NCBI GenBank assembly: GCA_030054175.1
Contig: JASGCM010000001.1
Location: 62,001 to 126,000 of the forward strand
Reading direction: 5' to 3'
From: Alphaproteobacteria bacterium
GTDB taxonomy: Bacteria; Pseudomonadota; Gammaproteobacteria; Burkholderiales; Burkholderiaceae_C
Length of the DNA stretch: 64,000 nucleotides
This document shows, one piece after another, positions 49,636-58,573 of this stretch. Made by a program: the position numbers and the translations under genes. Numbering within the stretch: position 1 is the stretch's first letter; the number at the start of each line of letters is the position of its first letter. Below the pieces are notes generated by a model. That model ran no database searches, had not been told where the DNA came from, and saw nothing but the letters and a program-made list of their open reading frames with translations.

Positions 49636-50817
49636 TTATTGGCCTGCAGCCGCCTTCAGGGCGACCGCCTTGTCGGTGCGCTCCCAGGTGAAGTCGGGTT
49701 CGTTGCGGCCAAAGTGGCCGTAAGCCGCAGTCTTAGAGTAAATGGGACGCAGCAGGTTCAACATCTGGATGATGCCCTTGGGGCGCAGGTCGAAGTATTC
49801 TTGAACCAATGCCGACAGGCGGTCGTCCGGGACCACACCGGTGCCCATGGTGTTGACGGTCACGTTCATTGGGCGTGCTACGCCAATCGCATAGGCCACC
49901 TGAACCTGACACTGGCGGGCCAGACCGGCGGCGACGATGTTTTTGGCCACATATCGAGCGGCATAAGCCGCCGATCGGTCTACCTTCGAGGGGTCCTTGC
50001 CGCTGAAAGCGCCACCGCCGTGCGGGCAGGCACCGCCGTAGGTGTCGACGATGATCTTGCGACCGGTCAGGCCGCAGTCGCCCTGAGGGCCACCCACCAC
50101 GAAGCGACCGGTGGGGTTGATCAGGTATTTGGTGTCGGCGGTCAGCCACTCTTTGGGCAGCACAGGTTTGATGATTTCTTCTCGCACGGCCTCATAAAAG
50201 GCGTCGGTCATGCGCGTGCCCAAGCTCATTTCAGGGGCGTGCTGGGTGGAAAGCACCACAGTGTCGATGCTGTGCGGTTTGCCGTCAATATAGCGCAGGG
50301 TCACCTGGCTCTTGGCGTCTGGGCGCAGAAAGGGCAAACGGCCGTCCTTGCGCAGCATGGCTTGGCGCTCGACCAGGCGGTGCGCATAGTAAATGGCGGC
50401 GGGCATCAGATCGGGCGTTTCGTCGCAGGCGTAACCGAACATCAGGCCCTGGTCACCGGCGCCGGTGTTCAGGTGATCGTCAGAGGCGTGGTCCACACCT
50501 TGGGCGATGTCGTTGGACTGCTTGTCGTAGCAGACCATGACCGCACAGCCTTTGTAGTCGATGCCGTACTCGGTGTTGTCGTAGCCGATGCGGCGGATGG
50601 TGTCGCGCGCGACCTGAATGTAGTCAACGTGGGCATTGGTGGTGATTTCGCCAGCCAGCACCACCAAACCGGTATTGCACAGGGTTTCGGCGGCGACGCG
50701 GCTGCGCGGGTCTTGGTCGAAGATAGCGTCCAAGATGGCATCGGAGATCTGGTCGGCGACCTTGTCGGGGTGTCCTTCAGAAACCGACTCCGAGGTGAAA
50801 AGATAATCGTTGGCCAT
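49636..50817 (-). CDS. metK: S-adenosylmethionine synthetase
   Basis: 393 residues from ATG 50817, giving the conserved [20 protein letters not shown] longer frame upstream has no similarity. [12 protein letters not shown] and [19 protein letters not shown] are the two PROSITE-type MetK signatures. It makes SAM from ATP and methionine. GGAG precedes the start by eight bases. It is divergent from the acyltransferase pair and ends in a terminator that overlaps the groES promoter. Confidence 0.98.
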   Translation of the reverse strand: MANDYLFTSESVSEGHPDKVADQISDAILDAIFDQDPRSRVAAETLCNTGLVVLAGEITTNAHVDYIQVARDTIRRIGYDNTEYGIDYKGCAVMVCYDKQSNDIAQGVDHASDDHLNTGAGDQGLMFGYACDETPDLMPAAIYYAHRLVERQAMLRKDGRLPFLRPDAKSQVTLRYIDGKPHSIDTVVLSTQHAPEMSLGTRMTDAFYEAVREEIIKPVLPKEWLTADTKYLINPTGRFVVGGPQGDCGLTGRKIIVDTYGGACPHGGGAFSGKDPSKVDRSAAYAARYVAKNIVAAGLARQCQVQVAYAIGVARPMNVTVNTMGTGVVPDDRLSALVQEYFDLRPKGIIQMLNLLRPIYSKTAAYGHFGRNEPDFTWERTDKAVALKAAAGQ

Positions 50818-50838
50818 GAAAAAAACTCCATTCGATGT

Positions 50839-50857
50839 GGTTGGCGCGTTGCCAACC
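50839..50857 (-). promoter_or_regulatory. Hairpin in the metK leader
   Basis: GGTTGGC and GCCAACC form a perfect seven-base-pair stem with a five-base loop, about 20 bases upstream of the metK start. It could be part of a regulatory leader, but I could not match it to a named SAM or SAH riboswitch. Confidence 0.35.
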
Positions 50858-50989
50858 CGTTTGGAGCTTGGCGAACGCTTTAGCAGTAGGCGATTCAACA
50901 CCACCGGGTTGCCCCAGTTTGCCGCCCTGCAAGTTGCTTCATTAACTCGGCGACAATAGTTATTCTAGCCAAACGATGGATCTTTCGAG

Positions 50990-51844
50990 ATGACCCTGTT
51001 GTTCAAATTGCTGGCCCGTGTGCCCCTGGTCTGGATGCAGGCCCTGGGGGTGTTGTTGGGCTGGGTGACTTGGGCGACCTCGTCGTCTTACCGGCGCCAG
51101 TTTCGGCAGCAGGTGGACAGGGCCGGGGTCGACCCGTCCCGAGCCCGCGCCGCCATCGCTGCCGCTGGTCGCATGCTGGCTGAGTTGCCCTGGGTCTGGG
51201 CCCGACCCATGGACCAAAAGGTGTCTGATCGCATCGACTGGGTGGGCGAAGAGCATCTGCTGGCTGGGTTTCGCGCTGGCCGGGGCGTCATCATCATGTC
51301 GCCCCATTTGGGCAGTTGGGAGATTGGCGCCCAAGCCTTGGCCGAACGCCATGGGGGCCAGAACGGAGACTGGGTGGTGTTGTACCGACCTGCCCGTAAA
51401 GCCTGGTTGCGAGAACTGGTTGAATTGTCACGTCAACGTGGCCATGTGCGCGCCGTGCCCACCAACCTCACGGGTGTGCGCAGCCTGGTGCGCGCCCTGC
51501 GTGCCGGGGCTGGCACCGCCATCTTGCCAGACCAAGTCCCGCCTTTGGGGCAGGGCGTTTGGGCGCCTTTTTGGGGGCAACCAGCCTACACCATGACTTT
51601 GCTGCCGCGTTTGGTGCAACAGACAGGGGCCAGCGTTTTGTTGACCTGGTGTGAGCGTTGCCCCGGTGGCCGATTCAGGATGCATTTGCGACCCTGGAAT
51701 CCACCCGAACTCGGCGACCCAGAAGCCACCTCCGAACAACTGGCCTCGGCCATGAACCAGGCCATCGAGTCGCTGGTGCGCGCCCACCCCGATCAATACC
51801 TGTGGGGTTACGAGCGCCACAAACAACCGAGAGAGGGTGATTGA
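50990..51844 (+). CDS. Lipid A-type lysophospholipid acyltransferase (LpxL/LpxM family), HX4E
   Basis: 284 residues with one N-terminal hydrophobic segment (about 8-28). The acyltransferase motif SPHLGSWEIG has the HX4E/D arrangement with Glu, and DQVPPLGQGVWAPFWG and YLWGYERHK are family blocks. It probably adds a secondary acyl chain to lipid A in the inner membrane. It is followed by a second family member overlapping by eight bases. Which one acts as LpxL or LpxM cannot be fixed from sequence. Confidence 0.88.
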   Translation: MTLLFKLLARVPLVWMQALGVLLGWVTWATSSSYRRQFRQQVDRAGVDPSRARAAIAAAGRMLAELPWVWARPMDQKVSDRIDWVGEEHLLAGFRAGRGVIIMSPHLGSWEIGAQALAERHGGQNGDWVVLYRPARKAWLRELVELSRQRGHVRAVPTNLTGVRSLVRALRAGAGTAILPDQVPPLGQGVWAPFWGQPAYTMTLLPRLVQQTGASVLLTWCERCPGGRFRMHLRPWNPPELGDPEATSEQLASAMNQAIESLVRAHPDQYLWGYERHKQPREGD

Positions 51845-52712
51845 AGTGCGGTTCTGGCCCGATGCAGTGATGCGAGGTCTAGGGGCGTTGCCCTTGCCGG
51901 TGTTGCGCGCGCTCGGCGCGGGCTTGGGTCTCTTGCTGTACACCATGGTGCCGGCACGCCGGCGTGTGGTGTTGACCAATCTGCGCTTGTGTTTCCCGCA
52001 TTGGGACCCGACGCAGCGCAACCAGGTCGCGCGCCAAGTTTTCGTCCACTTCGCTCAAGCTTGGTTGGATCGGGGCTGGCTCTGGAATGCCCCGCCTGGG
52101 GTGTTGCGCCAACGCCTGAATTTGATCGATCCCCAGGGCGTCTTGCTTCAAGATCAAGCCACGGTCCTATTTGCCCCACATTTTGTGGGCCTGGATGCCG
52201 GTTGGACGCGCCTGGCTCTGGAGCCCCAGTTGCGCCTGTCCACCATTTACACCACCCAATCGAACCCGGTGATGGACGATTGGATCAAACAAAGCCGTTC
52301 GCGACTGGGCCGGGTGACCTTGTATGCCCGCATCGATGGGGTCAAGCGCTTGCTCAAAGGCCTGTGTGAAGGCGAGTGGCTCTATCTGCTGCCCGACATG
52401 AATTTCGGCACCGAAGAGTCGGTGTTCGTCCCATTTTACGGTGTGGTGGCGGCCACCGTGCCCTCCCTGCCTCGCTTCGCCCGTTTGGGCCAGGCCCGCG
52501 TGGTGCCCGTCGTCACCCGCATGACGGCCCAAGGGTATGTCGTCGAGGTCTTGCCGCCCTGGAACGGTTACCCGGGGCCAGACGTGGTGGCCGACACTGC
52601 CCTCATGAACCAACGGTTGCAGGGCTACATCGACACCATGCCGGCTCAGTATTACTGGGTGCACCAACGCTTCAAAAGCCGACCCGAGGGCGAGCCTTCG
52701 ATTTACGACTGA
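51837..52712 (+). CDS. Lipid A-type acyltransferase (LpxL/LpxM family), HX4D
   Basis: 291 residues from GTG 51837, or GTG 51846, overlapping the previous gene. The N-terminal membrane segment LPLPVLRALGAGLGLLLYTM is followed by RRRVVLTNLRLCFP, APHFVGLDAG (HX4D with Asp), LLPDMNFGTEESVFVPFYG and YYWVHQRFKSRP. This closely resembles the lipid A lauroyl acyltransferases of betaproteobacteria. With the preceding gene it likely completes hexa-acylation. It is convergent with the epoxide-hydrolase-like gene, overlapping by ten bases. Confidence 0.9.
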   Translation: MIEVRFWPDAVMRGLGALPLPVLRALGAGLGLLLYTMVPARRRVVLTNLRLCFPHWDPTQRNQVARQVFVHFAQAWLDRGWLWNAPPGVLRQRLNLIDPQGVLLQDQATVLFAPHFVGLDAGWTRLALEPQLRLSTIYTTQSNPVMDDWIKQSRSRLGRVTLYARIDGVKRLLKGLCEGEWLYLLPDMNFGTEESVFVPFYGVVAATVPSLPRFARLGQARVVPVVTRMTAQGYVVEVLPPWNGYPGPDVVADTALMNQRLQGYIDTMPAQYYWVHQRFKSRPEGEPSIYD

Positions 52713-53611
52713 AGCCAGGCCGACAGGTGGCCTTTGACCAGATCGGGCTGTTCGTGCACCAGCCAATGGCTGGCTTGTGCCAAGGGGCGGATTTCCAGTT
52801 GCGGAATGTGCGCCTCTAAGCCTTCCAGCAGGCAAGGCAATAGGGCGCGGTCGCGCATCCCCCACAGCACCAAGGTGGGCACTTCGATGCGCCACATCGC
52901 GTCCGGCAATTCCACGCCTGCGGCACCCGCATCGCCTTCGCGCGCCGGCCTCAAGGGTGATGCGCGGTAATAGTTCAGCCCGCCTTCCAAGCCCTGCGAC
53001 CACACCTCGCGATAGCGCTGGCGCATCGCCTCATCAAGCCAATCGGACTGTGTGCCGGGTGGCTGTTCTTCGGCAAAAAAGCCCCACAAACGGCGAAAGT
53101 CTTGCTCGCTGAGTAAGGCGGCGGCGTCAGGGCGTATCAGAAAATTCATGTAGGCGCTGGCGGCTTGTTGCGCCGGGTTGTTGCGCAACTCGCGCCAGAA
53201 GGTGCCGGGATGTGGTGAATTGAAAATGGCCAGCCGTCGCATGCGCGCCGGGTGTTGGTTGGCCAAGGCCCAGGCCACCGCGCCGCCCCAATCGTGCGCC
53301 ACCAAGGCCGCCAGGGGCTGGGTTGGGGACTCCAGGTCGATCAGCGCCAACACGTCTTGCAACAGGTGTTTGGCTCGGTATGCGGCCACATCGGTAGGTG
53401 CGCTTGAATCGGCAAAGCCACGCAGGTTCGGCGCCACGCAACGATAGCCGCCATTCTCGGGGCGCGCGTAATGCGCCAACATGTCATCCCAAACGAAAGC
53501 GGCTTCGGGGAAGCCATGCAAAAACATCAGCACCGGTTGACCAGGCTCGCCACTGACACGGCAGGACAATTCAATGCCGTGAGGCAGGTGATGGCGCAGG
53601 ATTTCGATCAT
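52703..53611 (-). CDS. Epoxide-hydrolase-like alpha/beta hydrolase
   Basis: 302 residues from ATG 53611, which overlaps the engB stop. HGFPEAAFVWDDM carries the oxyanion HGxP motif (32-35), and the nucleophile is Asp 107 in AHDWGGAVAW, which points to epoxide hydrolase or haloalkane dehalogenase rather than an esterase (Ser). The acid is probably D in WGMRDRAL and the base His in ASHWLVHEQPD. The physiological substrate is unknown. It is likely translated from the engB transcript. Confidence 0.83.
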   Translation of the reverse strand: MIEILRHHLPHGIELSCRVSGEPGQPVLMFLHGFPEAAFVWDDMLAHYARPENGGYRCVAPNLRGFADSSAPTDVAAYRAKHLLQDVLALIDLESPTQPLAALVAHDWGGAVAWALANQHPARMRRLAIFNSPHPGTFWRELRNNPAQQAASAYMNFLIRPDAAALLSEQDFRRLWGFFAEEQPPGTQSDWLDEAMRQRYREVWSQGLEGGLNYYRASPLRPAREGDAGAAGVELPDAMWRIEVPTLVLWGMRDRALLPCLLEGLEAHIPQLEIRPLAQASHWLVHEQPDLVKGHLSAWLQS

Positions 53612-54282
53612 GGTGTGGTGGTATGAGTCCAATTCCACAACTTCAGGGCGGTTGTGTCAACCCCCTGTTTTTTCAGGGCGGAAAACAGCGCCACTTCGCC
53701 GCCACCCGCTTGCAATTTGGCGATGGACAGCGCCTTGGCGCCATCGCTGCGGGTGAGTTTGTCGGCTTTGGTCAGAAGCACCAAAAATTTCAGTCCTTCC
53801 TCGACTCGGGGCCGGATGACCTTCAGCAGCACGTCATCGAGTTCGGTCAGGCCGTGGCGCGGGTCACACAGCAGCACCACGCCACGCAGGTTCTCGCGCG
53901 ACACCAGGTAGTTGGCCATGACCTGTTGCCAACGGATCTTGTCTTGCTTGGGCACGGCGGCGTAGCCGTAGCCGGGCAAATCGGCCAGGACAGCGTCGGT
54001 TTGACCACCCCGGCCCAGAGCGAACAGGTTAATGTGCTGGGTCCGTCCTGGGGTTTTGGAAGCGAAAGCCAACCGCTTTTGCTGGGTCAGGGTGTTGATG
54101 CAGGTCGATTTGCCGGCATTCGATCGCCCGACAAAAGCGATTTCAGAGTGCTCGTGGGCCGGCAGATGGTGCAATTGGGTTGCGGTGGTCAGAAAGCGGG
54201 CCGTGTGCATCCAGCCCATGGCGGCCTTGGCTTGTTCGGTCTCGTCCGCGGGCGAGGGGGCTGGAGCGAGAGGTTCGGTCAT
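53608..54282 (-). CDS. engB: Ribosome biogenesis GTP-binding protein YihA/YsxC
   Basis: 224 residues. G1 GRSNAGKST, G2 (KTPGRTQ), G3 DLPGYG, G4 TKAD and a G5-like SAL are in order, as in EngB. It assists late 50S subunit assembly. The 25-residue N-terminal extension rich in Ala/Pro/Glu is probably disordered. It is divergent from the cytochrome c4 gene over 91 bases and overlaps the hydrolase start by four bases. Confidence 0.96.
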   Translation of the reverse strand: MTEPLAPAPSPADETEQAKAAMGWMHTARFLTTATQLHHLPAHEHSEIAFVGRSNAGKSTCINTLTQQKRLAFASKTPGRTQHINLFALGRGGQTDAVLADLPGYGYAAVPKQDKIRWQQVMANYLVSRENLRGVVLLCDPRHGLTELDDVLLKVIRPRVEEGLKFLVLLTKADKLTRSDGAKALSIAKLQAGGGEVALFSALKKQGVDTTALKLWNWTHTTTP

Positions 54283-54373
54283 GTCAGGTCTAGGTGGGGT
54301 GTAGGCAGGCCGTCAGGCACGGAACTCAGAGCATTGTAGAATCACTGGATTGATTAAAACCCATTTCTTGGTC

Positions 54374-54994
54374 ATGAAGACGTTCGCCTCCCTTGTTTTG
54401 TCGGCTCTTTGCCTGTCCGCACCCGCGTTCGCCACCGATGCCCCCAAGGTGGCCAAACCCGATTTGGCAGCCGGCGAAGCCAAATACACCGCCATGTGCG
54501 CAGCGTGTCACGGTGCCGATGGCAATTCATCCGCCCCCGAGAACCCCAAGCTGGCCGGGCAATACTCCGAGTACCTGAACAAACAGCTGACTGAGTTCAA
54601 GTCGGGCAAGCGCGCCAACGCCATCATGAGCGGCATGGCCGCCGCCCTCAGCGACGAGGACATGAAAAACGTCTCTGCCTGGTTGGCCGCTCAAAAGCCC
54701 AAGGCTGGTTTTGCCAAAGACAAAGAGAACGTCGCTTTGGGCGAGCGCATCTTCCGTGGTGGCATCGCCGATCGCCAGATTGCTGCCTGCTCGGGCTGCC
54801 ACAGCCCCAGCGGTGCTGGCATCCCCTCGCAATACCCCCGCATGAGCGGTCAGCACGCCCAGTACAACATCGCTCAACTCACGGCTTTCCGTGACGGCGT
54901 GCGCAAAAACAGCACCCAGATGACCCAAATCGCTGCCAAACTCAACGACCGCGAAATCAAGGCCGTGTCCGACTACATGGCCGGCCTGCGCTGA
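54374..54994 (+). CDS. Dihaem cytochrome c4
   Basis: 206 residues from ATG 54374, giving a clean Sec signal peptide (cleavage after AFA, residue 20). Two class I haem motifs, CAACH at 42-46 and CSGCH at 139-143, each have a downstream Met ligand (SGMAA, RMSG), the pattern of cytochrome c4. It carries electrons in the periplasm, probably to a terminal oxidase. TAGAAT at 54337-54342 is a likely -10. It ends in a terminator. ResB/CcsA genes, which often follow in relatives, are absent. Confidence 0.92.
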   Translation: MKTFASLVLSALCLSAPAFATDAPKVAKPDLAAGEAKYTAMCAACHGADGNSSAPENPKLAGQYSEYLNKQLTEFKSGKRANAIMSGMAAALSDEDMKNVSAWLAAQKPKAGFAKDKENVALGERIFRGGIADRQIAACSGCHSPSGAGIPSQYPRMSGQHAQYNIAQLTAFRDGVRKNSTQMTQIAAKLNDREIKAVSDYMAGLR

Positions 54995-55047
54995 TTTCAT
55001 CCATGGGTTCGGACGAATGGTCCGATGACCCTACCCGGCACACGACC

Positions 55048-55072
55048 GACCCGCCCTAAGCGGGTCTTTTTT
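55048..55072 (+). terminator. Rho-independent terminator of cytochrome c4 gene
   Basis: GACCCGC (55048-55054), loop CCTAA, GCGGGTC (55060-55066), then six T. Confidence 0.9.
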
Positions 55073-55113
55073 CATTGATGCGATAATCCTAAAGCATCCA
55101 TTCAAGGGTTCTT

Positions 55114-56109
55114 ATGCTGATCCGCAATTCATCCAACGGTTTCGACCACGCTGTGCCCAGCGAGATCACCTCGCCAGACATTTACCGCCAGCGTCGCCGC
55201 TTCATCGCCCACATGGCCAGTGGGGTTGCTGGAATCGCCTTGGCAACTTGGGCGCAGCGTGATGCGCGCGCCAGTGTCCATCGCCCCGGTAAATTGGCAG
55301 CCATGGACGCCATGCCCTCCAATGTGGCCGGTGCCATGGTCATGGACAAGGTCACACCCTACACCGACGCCAGCACCTACAACAACTACTACGAGTTCGG
55401 CACCGACAAGTCCGATCCGGCGCGCAATGCACACACTCTGGTCACCAACCCATGGAGCGTGCAAATCGAAGGCTTGGTGAAAAAACCCGGTGCCATTGAC
55501 CTGGCCGATTTGCTCAAAGTCGCGCCCATGGAAGAGCGCGTCTACCGCATGCGTTGCGTCGAGGGCTGGTCGATGGTCGTGCCCTGGGTCGGTTATTCGC
55601 TCTCGGCCTTGATCCGTCGCGTCGAACCTTTGGGCAGCGCCAAGTTCATCCAGTTCGAGACCTTGGCCGATCGCAAGGTCATGCCTTATCTTAATTCGCG
55701 CGTGCTCGATTGGCCCTATGCAGAGGGGCTGCGCATGGACGAGGCCATGCATCCGCTGACCCTGCTCACCTTTGGCATGTATAGCGAGGTGCTTCCCAAG
55801 CAAAATGGTGCTCCGGTGCGCTTGGTGGTGCCCTGGAAATACGGCTTCAAAAACGCCAAGAGTCTGGTGCGCATCCGCTTCACCGAGCAAATGCCCTCCA
55901 CGGCCTGGAACAAGGCCGCAGCCAATGAATACGGTTTTTTTTCCAATGTCAACCCCAATGTCGACCACCCGCGCTGGAGTCAGGCCACCGAGCGACGTTT
56001 GGGCGAAGACGGACTATTCGCTAAAAAGCGCAAGACGCTGATGTTCAATGGCTATGAAGCGCAGGTGGGTCAGCTTTATGCTGGCATGGATTTGAGCAAA
56101 AACTATTGA
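55114..56109 (+). CDS. msrP: Protein-methionine-sulfoxide reductase catalytic subunit MsrP
   Basis: 331 residues. A twin-arginine signal (RRRF at 27-30 with a short hydrophobic stretch) sends the folded molybdoenzyme to the periplasm. C148 in [11 protein letters not shown] is the molybdenum ligand; [13 protein letters not shown] and [12 protein letters not shown] are MsrP/YedY motifs. It repairs oxidised methionines of envelope proteins using electrons from MsrQ. It overlaps msrQ in ATGA. Confidence 0.96.
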   Translation: MLIRNSSNGFDHAVPSEITSPDIYRQRRRFIAHMASGVAGIALATWAQRDARASVHRPGKLAAMDAMPSNVAGAMVMDKVTPYTDASTYNNYYEFGTDKSDPARNAHTLVTNPWSVQIEGLVKKPGAIDLADLLKVAPMEERVYRMRCVEGWSMVVPWVGYSLSALIRRVEPLGSAKFIQFETLADRKVMPYLNSRVLDWPYAEGLRMDEAMHPLTLLTFGMYSEVLPKQNGAPVRLVVPWKYGFKNAKSLVRIRFTEQMPSTAWNKAAANEYGFFSNVNPNVDHPRWSQATERRLGEDGLFAKKRKTLMFNGYEAQVGQLYAGMDLSKNY

Positions 56110-56735
56110 TGTCTCTGGTGTTACGCCCCGCATTGCGCCGCCCCTGGGCCAAGCCCTTGCTGGCGGTGTTTCTCGCCATGCCCATGGTCTATTTGGTGTG
56201 GGGTGCGGCCATCGATGCACTGGGGGCCAATCCGGCCGAGGCGCTGATTCGCTCTACCGGCGAAATGGCCTTGCGGTGTTTGTGCTTGGCTTTGGCCGTG
56301 ACGCCCTTGCGCGTGCTCAGCGGCTGGACCGAGTTGGCGCGATTTCGGCGCATGATTGGTTTGTTTGCGTTTGGCTACGCATTCATTCACCTTCTGTGCT
56401 ACGGCTGGCTCGACATGGGCCTGGATGTGGCGGACATTGCCATTGACATCGCCAAACGGCCCTTCATTTTGGTGGGCATGCTGACCTTCGTGTTGTTGCT
56501 GTCCTTGGCTGCCACCTCGTTCAACGCCGCCATCCGCCGGATGGGTGCGAAGCGCTGGCAGTTATTGCACCGTCTGGTGTATTTGTCGGCCTTGTTGGCC
56601 TTGCTGCATTTTTACTGGAAGCGTGCGGGCAAAAACAATTTTGACGATGTCTGGGTCTACGCCGCCATCGTCACCATACTTTTGGGCTGGCGCATATGGC
56701 ACCGGTGGCGCGGTCCTGTGCGATCCGGGGTCTGA
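56106..56735 (+). CDS. msrQ: Haem-binding membrane subunit MsrQ
   Basis: 209 residues with about six transmembrane helices and the ferric-reductase-like pattern: [38 protein letters not shown] with a haem His, and [21 protein letters not shown] with two more His. It passes electrons from the quinone pool to MsrP. It ends four bases before the convergent lysA stop. Confidence 0.94.
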   Translation: MMSLVLRPALRRPWAKPLLAVFLAMPMVYLVWGAAIDALGANPAEALIRSTGEMALRCLCLALAVTPLRVLSGWTELARFRRMIGLFAFGYAFIHLLCYGWLDMGLDVADIAIDIAKRPFILVGMLTFVLLLSLAATSFNAAIRRMGAKRWQLLHRLVYLSALLALLHFYWKRAGKNNFDDVWVYAAIVTILLGWRIWHRWRGPVRSGV

Positions 56736-56739
56736 GTGC

Positions 56740-58014
56740 TCAGAGCAAGCGTTCCAGCGCGAAGGTGTCAAAGGCCGACTCGCGCTCGCGGATCAGGTGT
56801 GCTTGCGACCCATCGACCAGGACTTCGGCGGCGCGCCCACGGGTGTTGTAGTTGCTGGCCATGCTCATGCAATAGGCGCCGGTAGACAACACGGCCAACA
56901 CATCACCGGCCACAGCCGACAAGCTTCGGTCACGGCCTAACCAGTCTCCACTTTCGCACACCGGACCCACCACATCGCAAGTCAGCACAGGGGTCGCACG
57001 CTCGTGAACGGGCACGATTTGGTGGTAGGCCTCGTACATGGCCGGGCGCGGCAAATCGTTCATGGCCGCATCGACGATGCAAAAATTCTTCTGCTCGCCG
57101 GGCTTGATGTAGAGCACCTCGGTCAGGCAGACCCCGGCATTGCCCACCAGCGAGCGGCCAGGTTCGATCATTAGCATTTTTTGGCCCTGGCCTCGTGCGT
57201 CCAACCTGTCCAGCAACTGGGCCCACAACGCATCGGCCTGCGGCGGCCGCTCGCCTTGGTAATCGATGCCCAGGCCGCCACCAAAATCCAGATGGTCCAA
57301 AGGAATGCCGGCGGCTTCGATGGCTTCGACCATGTCGAGCATTCGGTCCATCGCGTCCAAGTAGGGGCCAATGTCGGTGATTTGCGAGCCTATGTGGCAA
57401 TCGATGCCCACCACCCGCAGTCCTGGCATTTCGGCGGCTTGTTGGTAGGCTTGCACGGTGACTTCGTGGGCGACGCCAAATTTATTGCCCTTCAGACCGG
57501 TGGAAATATAGGGGTGGGTTTTGGCGTCGACATTGGGATTGACGCGGATGCTGATGGGCGCAGTCGTGCCCAGTTCCAACGCCACCTCATTGAGTACCGC
57601 CAACTCGGGCAGGCTCTCGACGTTGAAGCAACCGATGCCGGCCTTGAGCGCTTGGCGCATCTCGGCACGGGTCTTGCCCACGCCCGAGAAAATCACTTTT
57701 CCAGGCTCGCCACCAGCGGCCAGCACCCGGGTCAGTTCGCCCCCCGAGACAATGTCAAAGCCGCACCCGGCTTGCGCAAAGACCTGCAAGATGGCCAGCG
57801 AGCTGTTGGCTTTCATCGCATAGTGGATGCGCGAGCGGCGCCCACTGAGGCCGCGCTGGTAAGCGGCCAGGGCTTGCAGCATCGCGGCCTTGGAGTAGAC
57901 GAACAGGGGCGTGCCGTGCTCGCGGGCCATTTGGCTCAGACTGACTTGTTCCAGATGCAACTCGGGACCGCTGCGTTGCAACTGCGATCCCATGGGGAGG
58001 GCGGGTGAATTCAT
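56740..58014 (-). CDS. lysA: Diaminopimelate decarboxylase
   Basis: 424 residues. Fold type III PLP enzyme: K68 in IHYAMKANS binds PLP; FDIVSGGEL, GIDCHIGSQITD, FGGGLGIDY, EPGRSLVGNAG and GPVCESGDWL are LysA blocks. It makes lysine from meso-DAP, the same precursor MurE uses. lptM lies directly upstream with a four-base overlap, so both are in one leftward operon. Confidence 0.97.
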   Translation of the reverse strand: MNSPALPMGSQLQRSGPELHLEQVSLSQMAREHGTPLFVYSKAAMLQALAAYQRGLSGRRSRIHYAMKANSSLAILQVFAQAGCGFDIVSGGELTRVLAAGGEPGKVIFSGVGKTRAEMRQALKAGIGCFNVESLPELAVLNEVALELGTTAPISIRVNPNVDAKTHPYISTGLKGNKFGVAHEVTVQAYQQAAEMPGLRVVGIDCHIGSQITDIGPYLDAMDRMLDMVEAIEAAGIPLDHLDFGGGLGIDYQGERPPQADALWAQLLDRLDARGQGQKMLMIEPGRSLVGNAGVCLTEVLYIKPGEQKNFCIVDAAMNDLPRPAMYEAYHQIVPVHERATPVLTCDVVGPVCESGDWLGRDRSLSAVAGDVLAVLSTGAYCMSMASNYNTRGRAAEVLVDGSQAHLIRERESAFDTFALERLL

Positions 58015-58217
58015 GGCGACTCGCGCGGGGGTGCGCTGGGAGGGGGTGGGTTGGATGATCCGGGCAGGGTAGGCAGCAGCACCTGGGGCAGGGTCGCGCG
58101 ATCACGCGACTCGGGGTCGTTGGGCAGATACAGCGGGCCTTTTTGTCCGCAGGCGGCGCAGACAGTAACCATGCCAACGGCAAGGGCGGTGCGCTTGAAT
58201 AGAATTTGACCCCACAT
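58011..58217 (-). CDS. lptM: LPS translocon maturation chaperone LptM-like lipoprotein
   Basis: 68 residues. A hydrophobic signal ends in the lipobox VCAAC, immediately followed by GQKGPLYLP, the conserved motif of LptM (YifL). The rest is Pro/Ser-rich and probably disordered. LptM promotes oxidative maturation of LptD in E. coli (known). It overlaps lysA by four bases, the usual betaproteobacterial order, and is divergent from cyaY with only 23 bases between the starts. Confidence 0.88.
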   Translation of the reverse strand: MWGQILFKRTALAVGMVTVCAACGQKGPLYLPNDPESRDRATLPQVLLPTLPGSSNPPPPSAPPRESP

Positions 58218-58240
58218 GACAAAATTGTAAGCGGCATCCC

Positions 58241-58570
58241 ATGAACGATCTTGAATACCTCAACCTGGCTGAGGACTTGTTGCGTCGACTTGAGCAGCAA
58301 TGCGACCAGTTCAACGAGGGCAGCGACGCCGACATTGACAACCAGCGCGTTGGCGGTATGGTTACTTTGGTTTTCCCGGATCGCAGCCAGATCGTTGTCA
58401 ACCTGCAAAAGCCGCTGCAAGAGGTGTGGCTGGCCACCCGACATGGCGGTTACCACTACAAATACGCTGCTGGGCAATGGGCCGATACCAAAGGTGGCCC
58501 CGACTTTTGGAGTCGCCTGAGCCAAGATGCCAGCTCTCATGCTGTCATGGAATTGACCTTTTCTGCCTGA
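58241..58570 (+). CDS. cyaY: Frataxin-like iron donor CyaY
   Basis: 109 residues, standard size. The N-terminal helix has acidic residues, then DIDNQRVGGMVTLVFPDRSQIVVNLQKPLQEVWLA and the GGYHYKY strand typical of frataxins. It modulates iron delivery and IscS activity in Fe-S assembly. It is convergent with mrcA, with three bases between the stops. Confidence 0.95.
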   Translation: MNDLEYLNLAEDLLRRLEQQCDQFNEGSDADIDNQRVGGMVTLVFPDRSQIVVNLQKPLQEVWLATRHGGYHYKYAAGQWADTKGGPDFWSRLSQDASSHAVMELTFSA

Positions 58571-58573
58571 AAT

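Noticed and set aside
50818-50989. SAM riboswitch upstream of metK
   Set aside because: Only one hairpin is visible, and I could not align the region with SAM-I, SAM-II, SAH or other known classes by eye.
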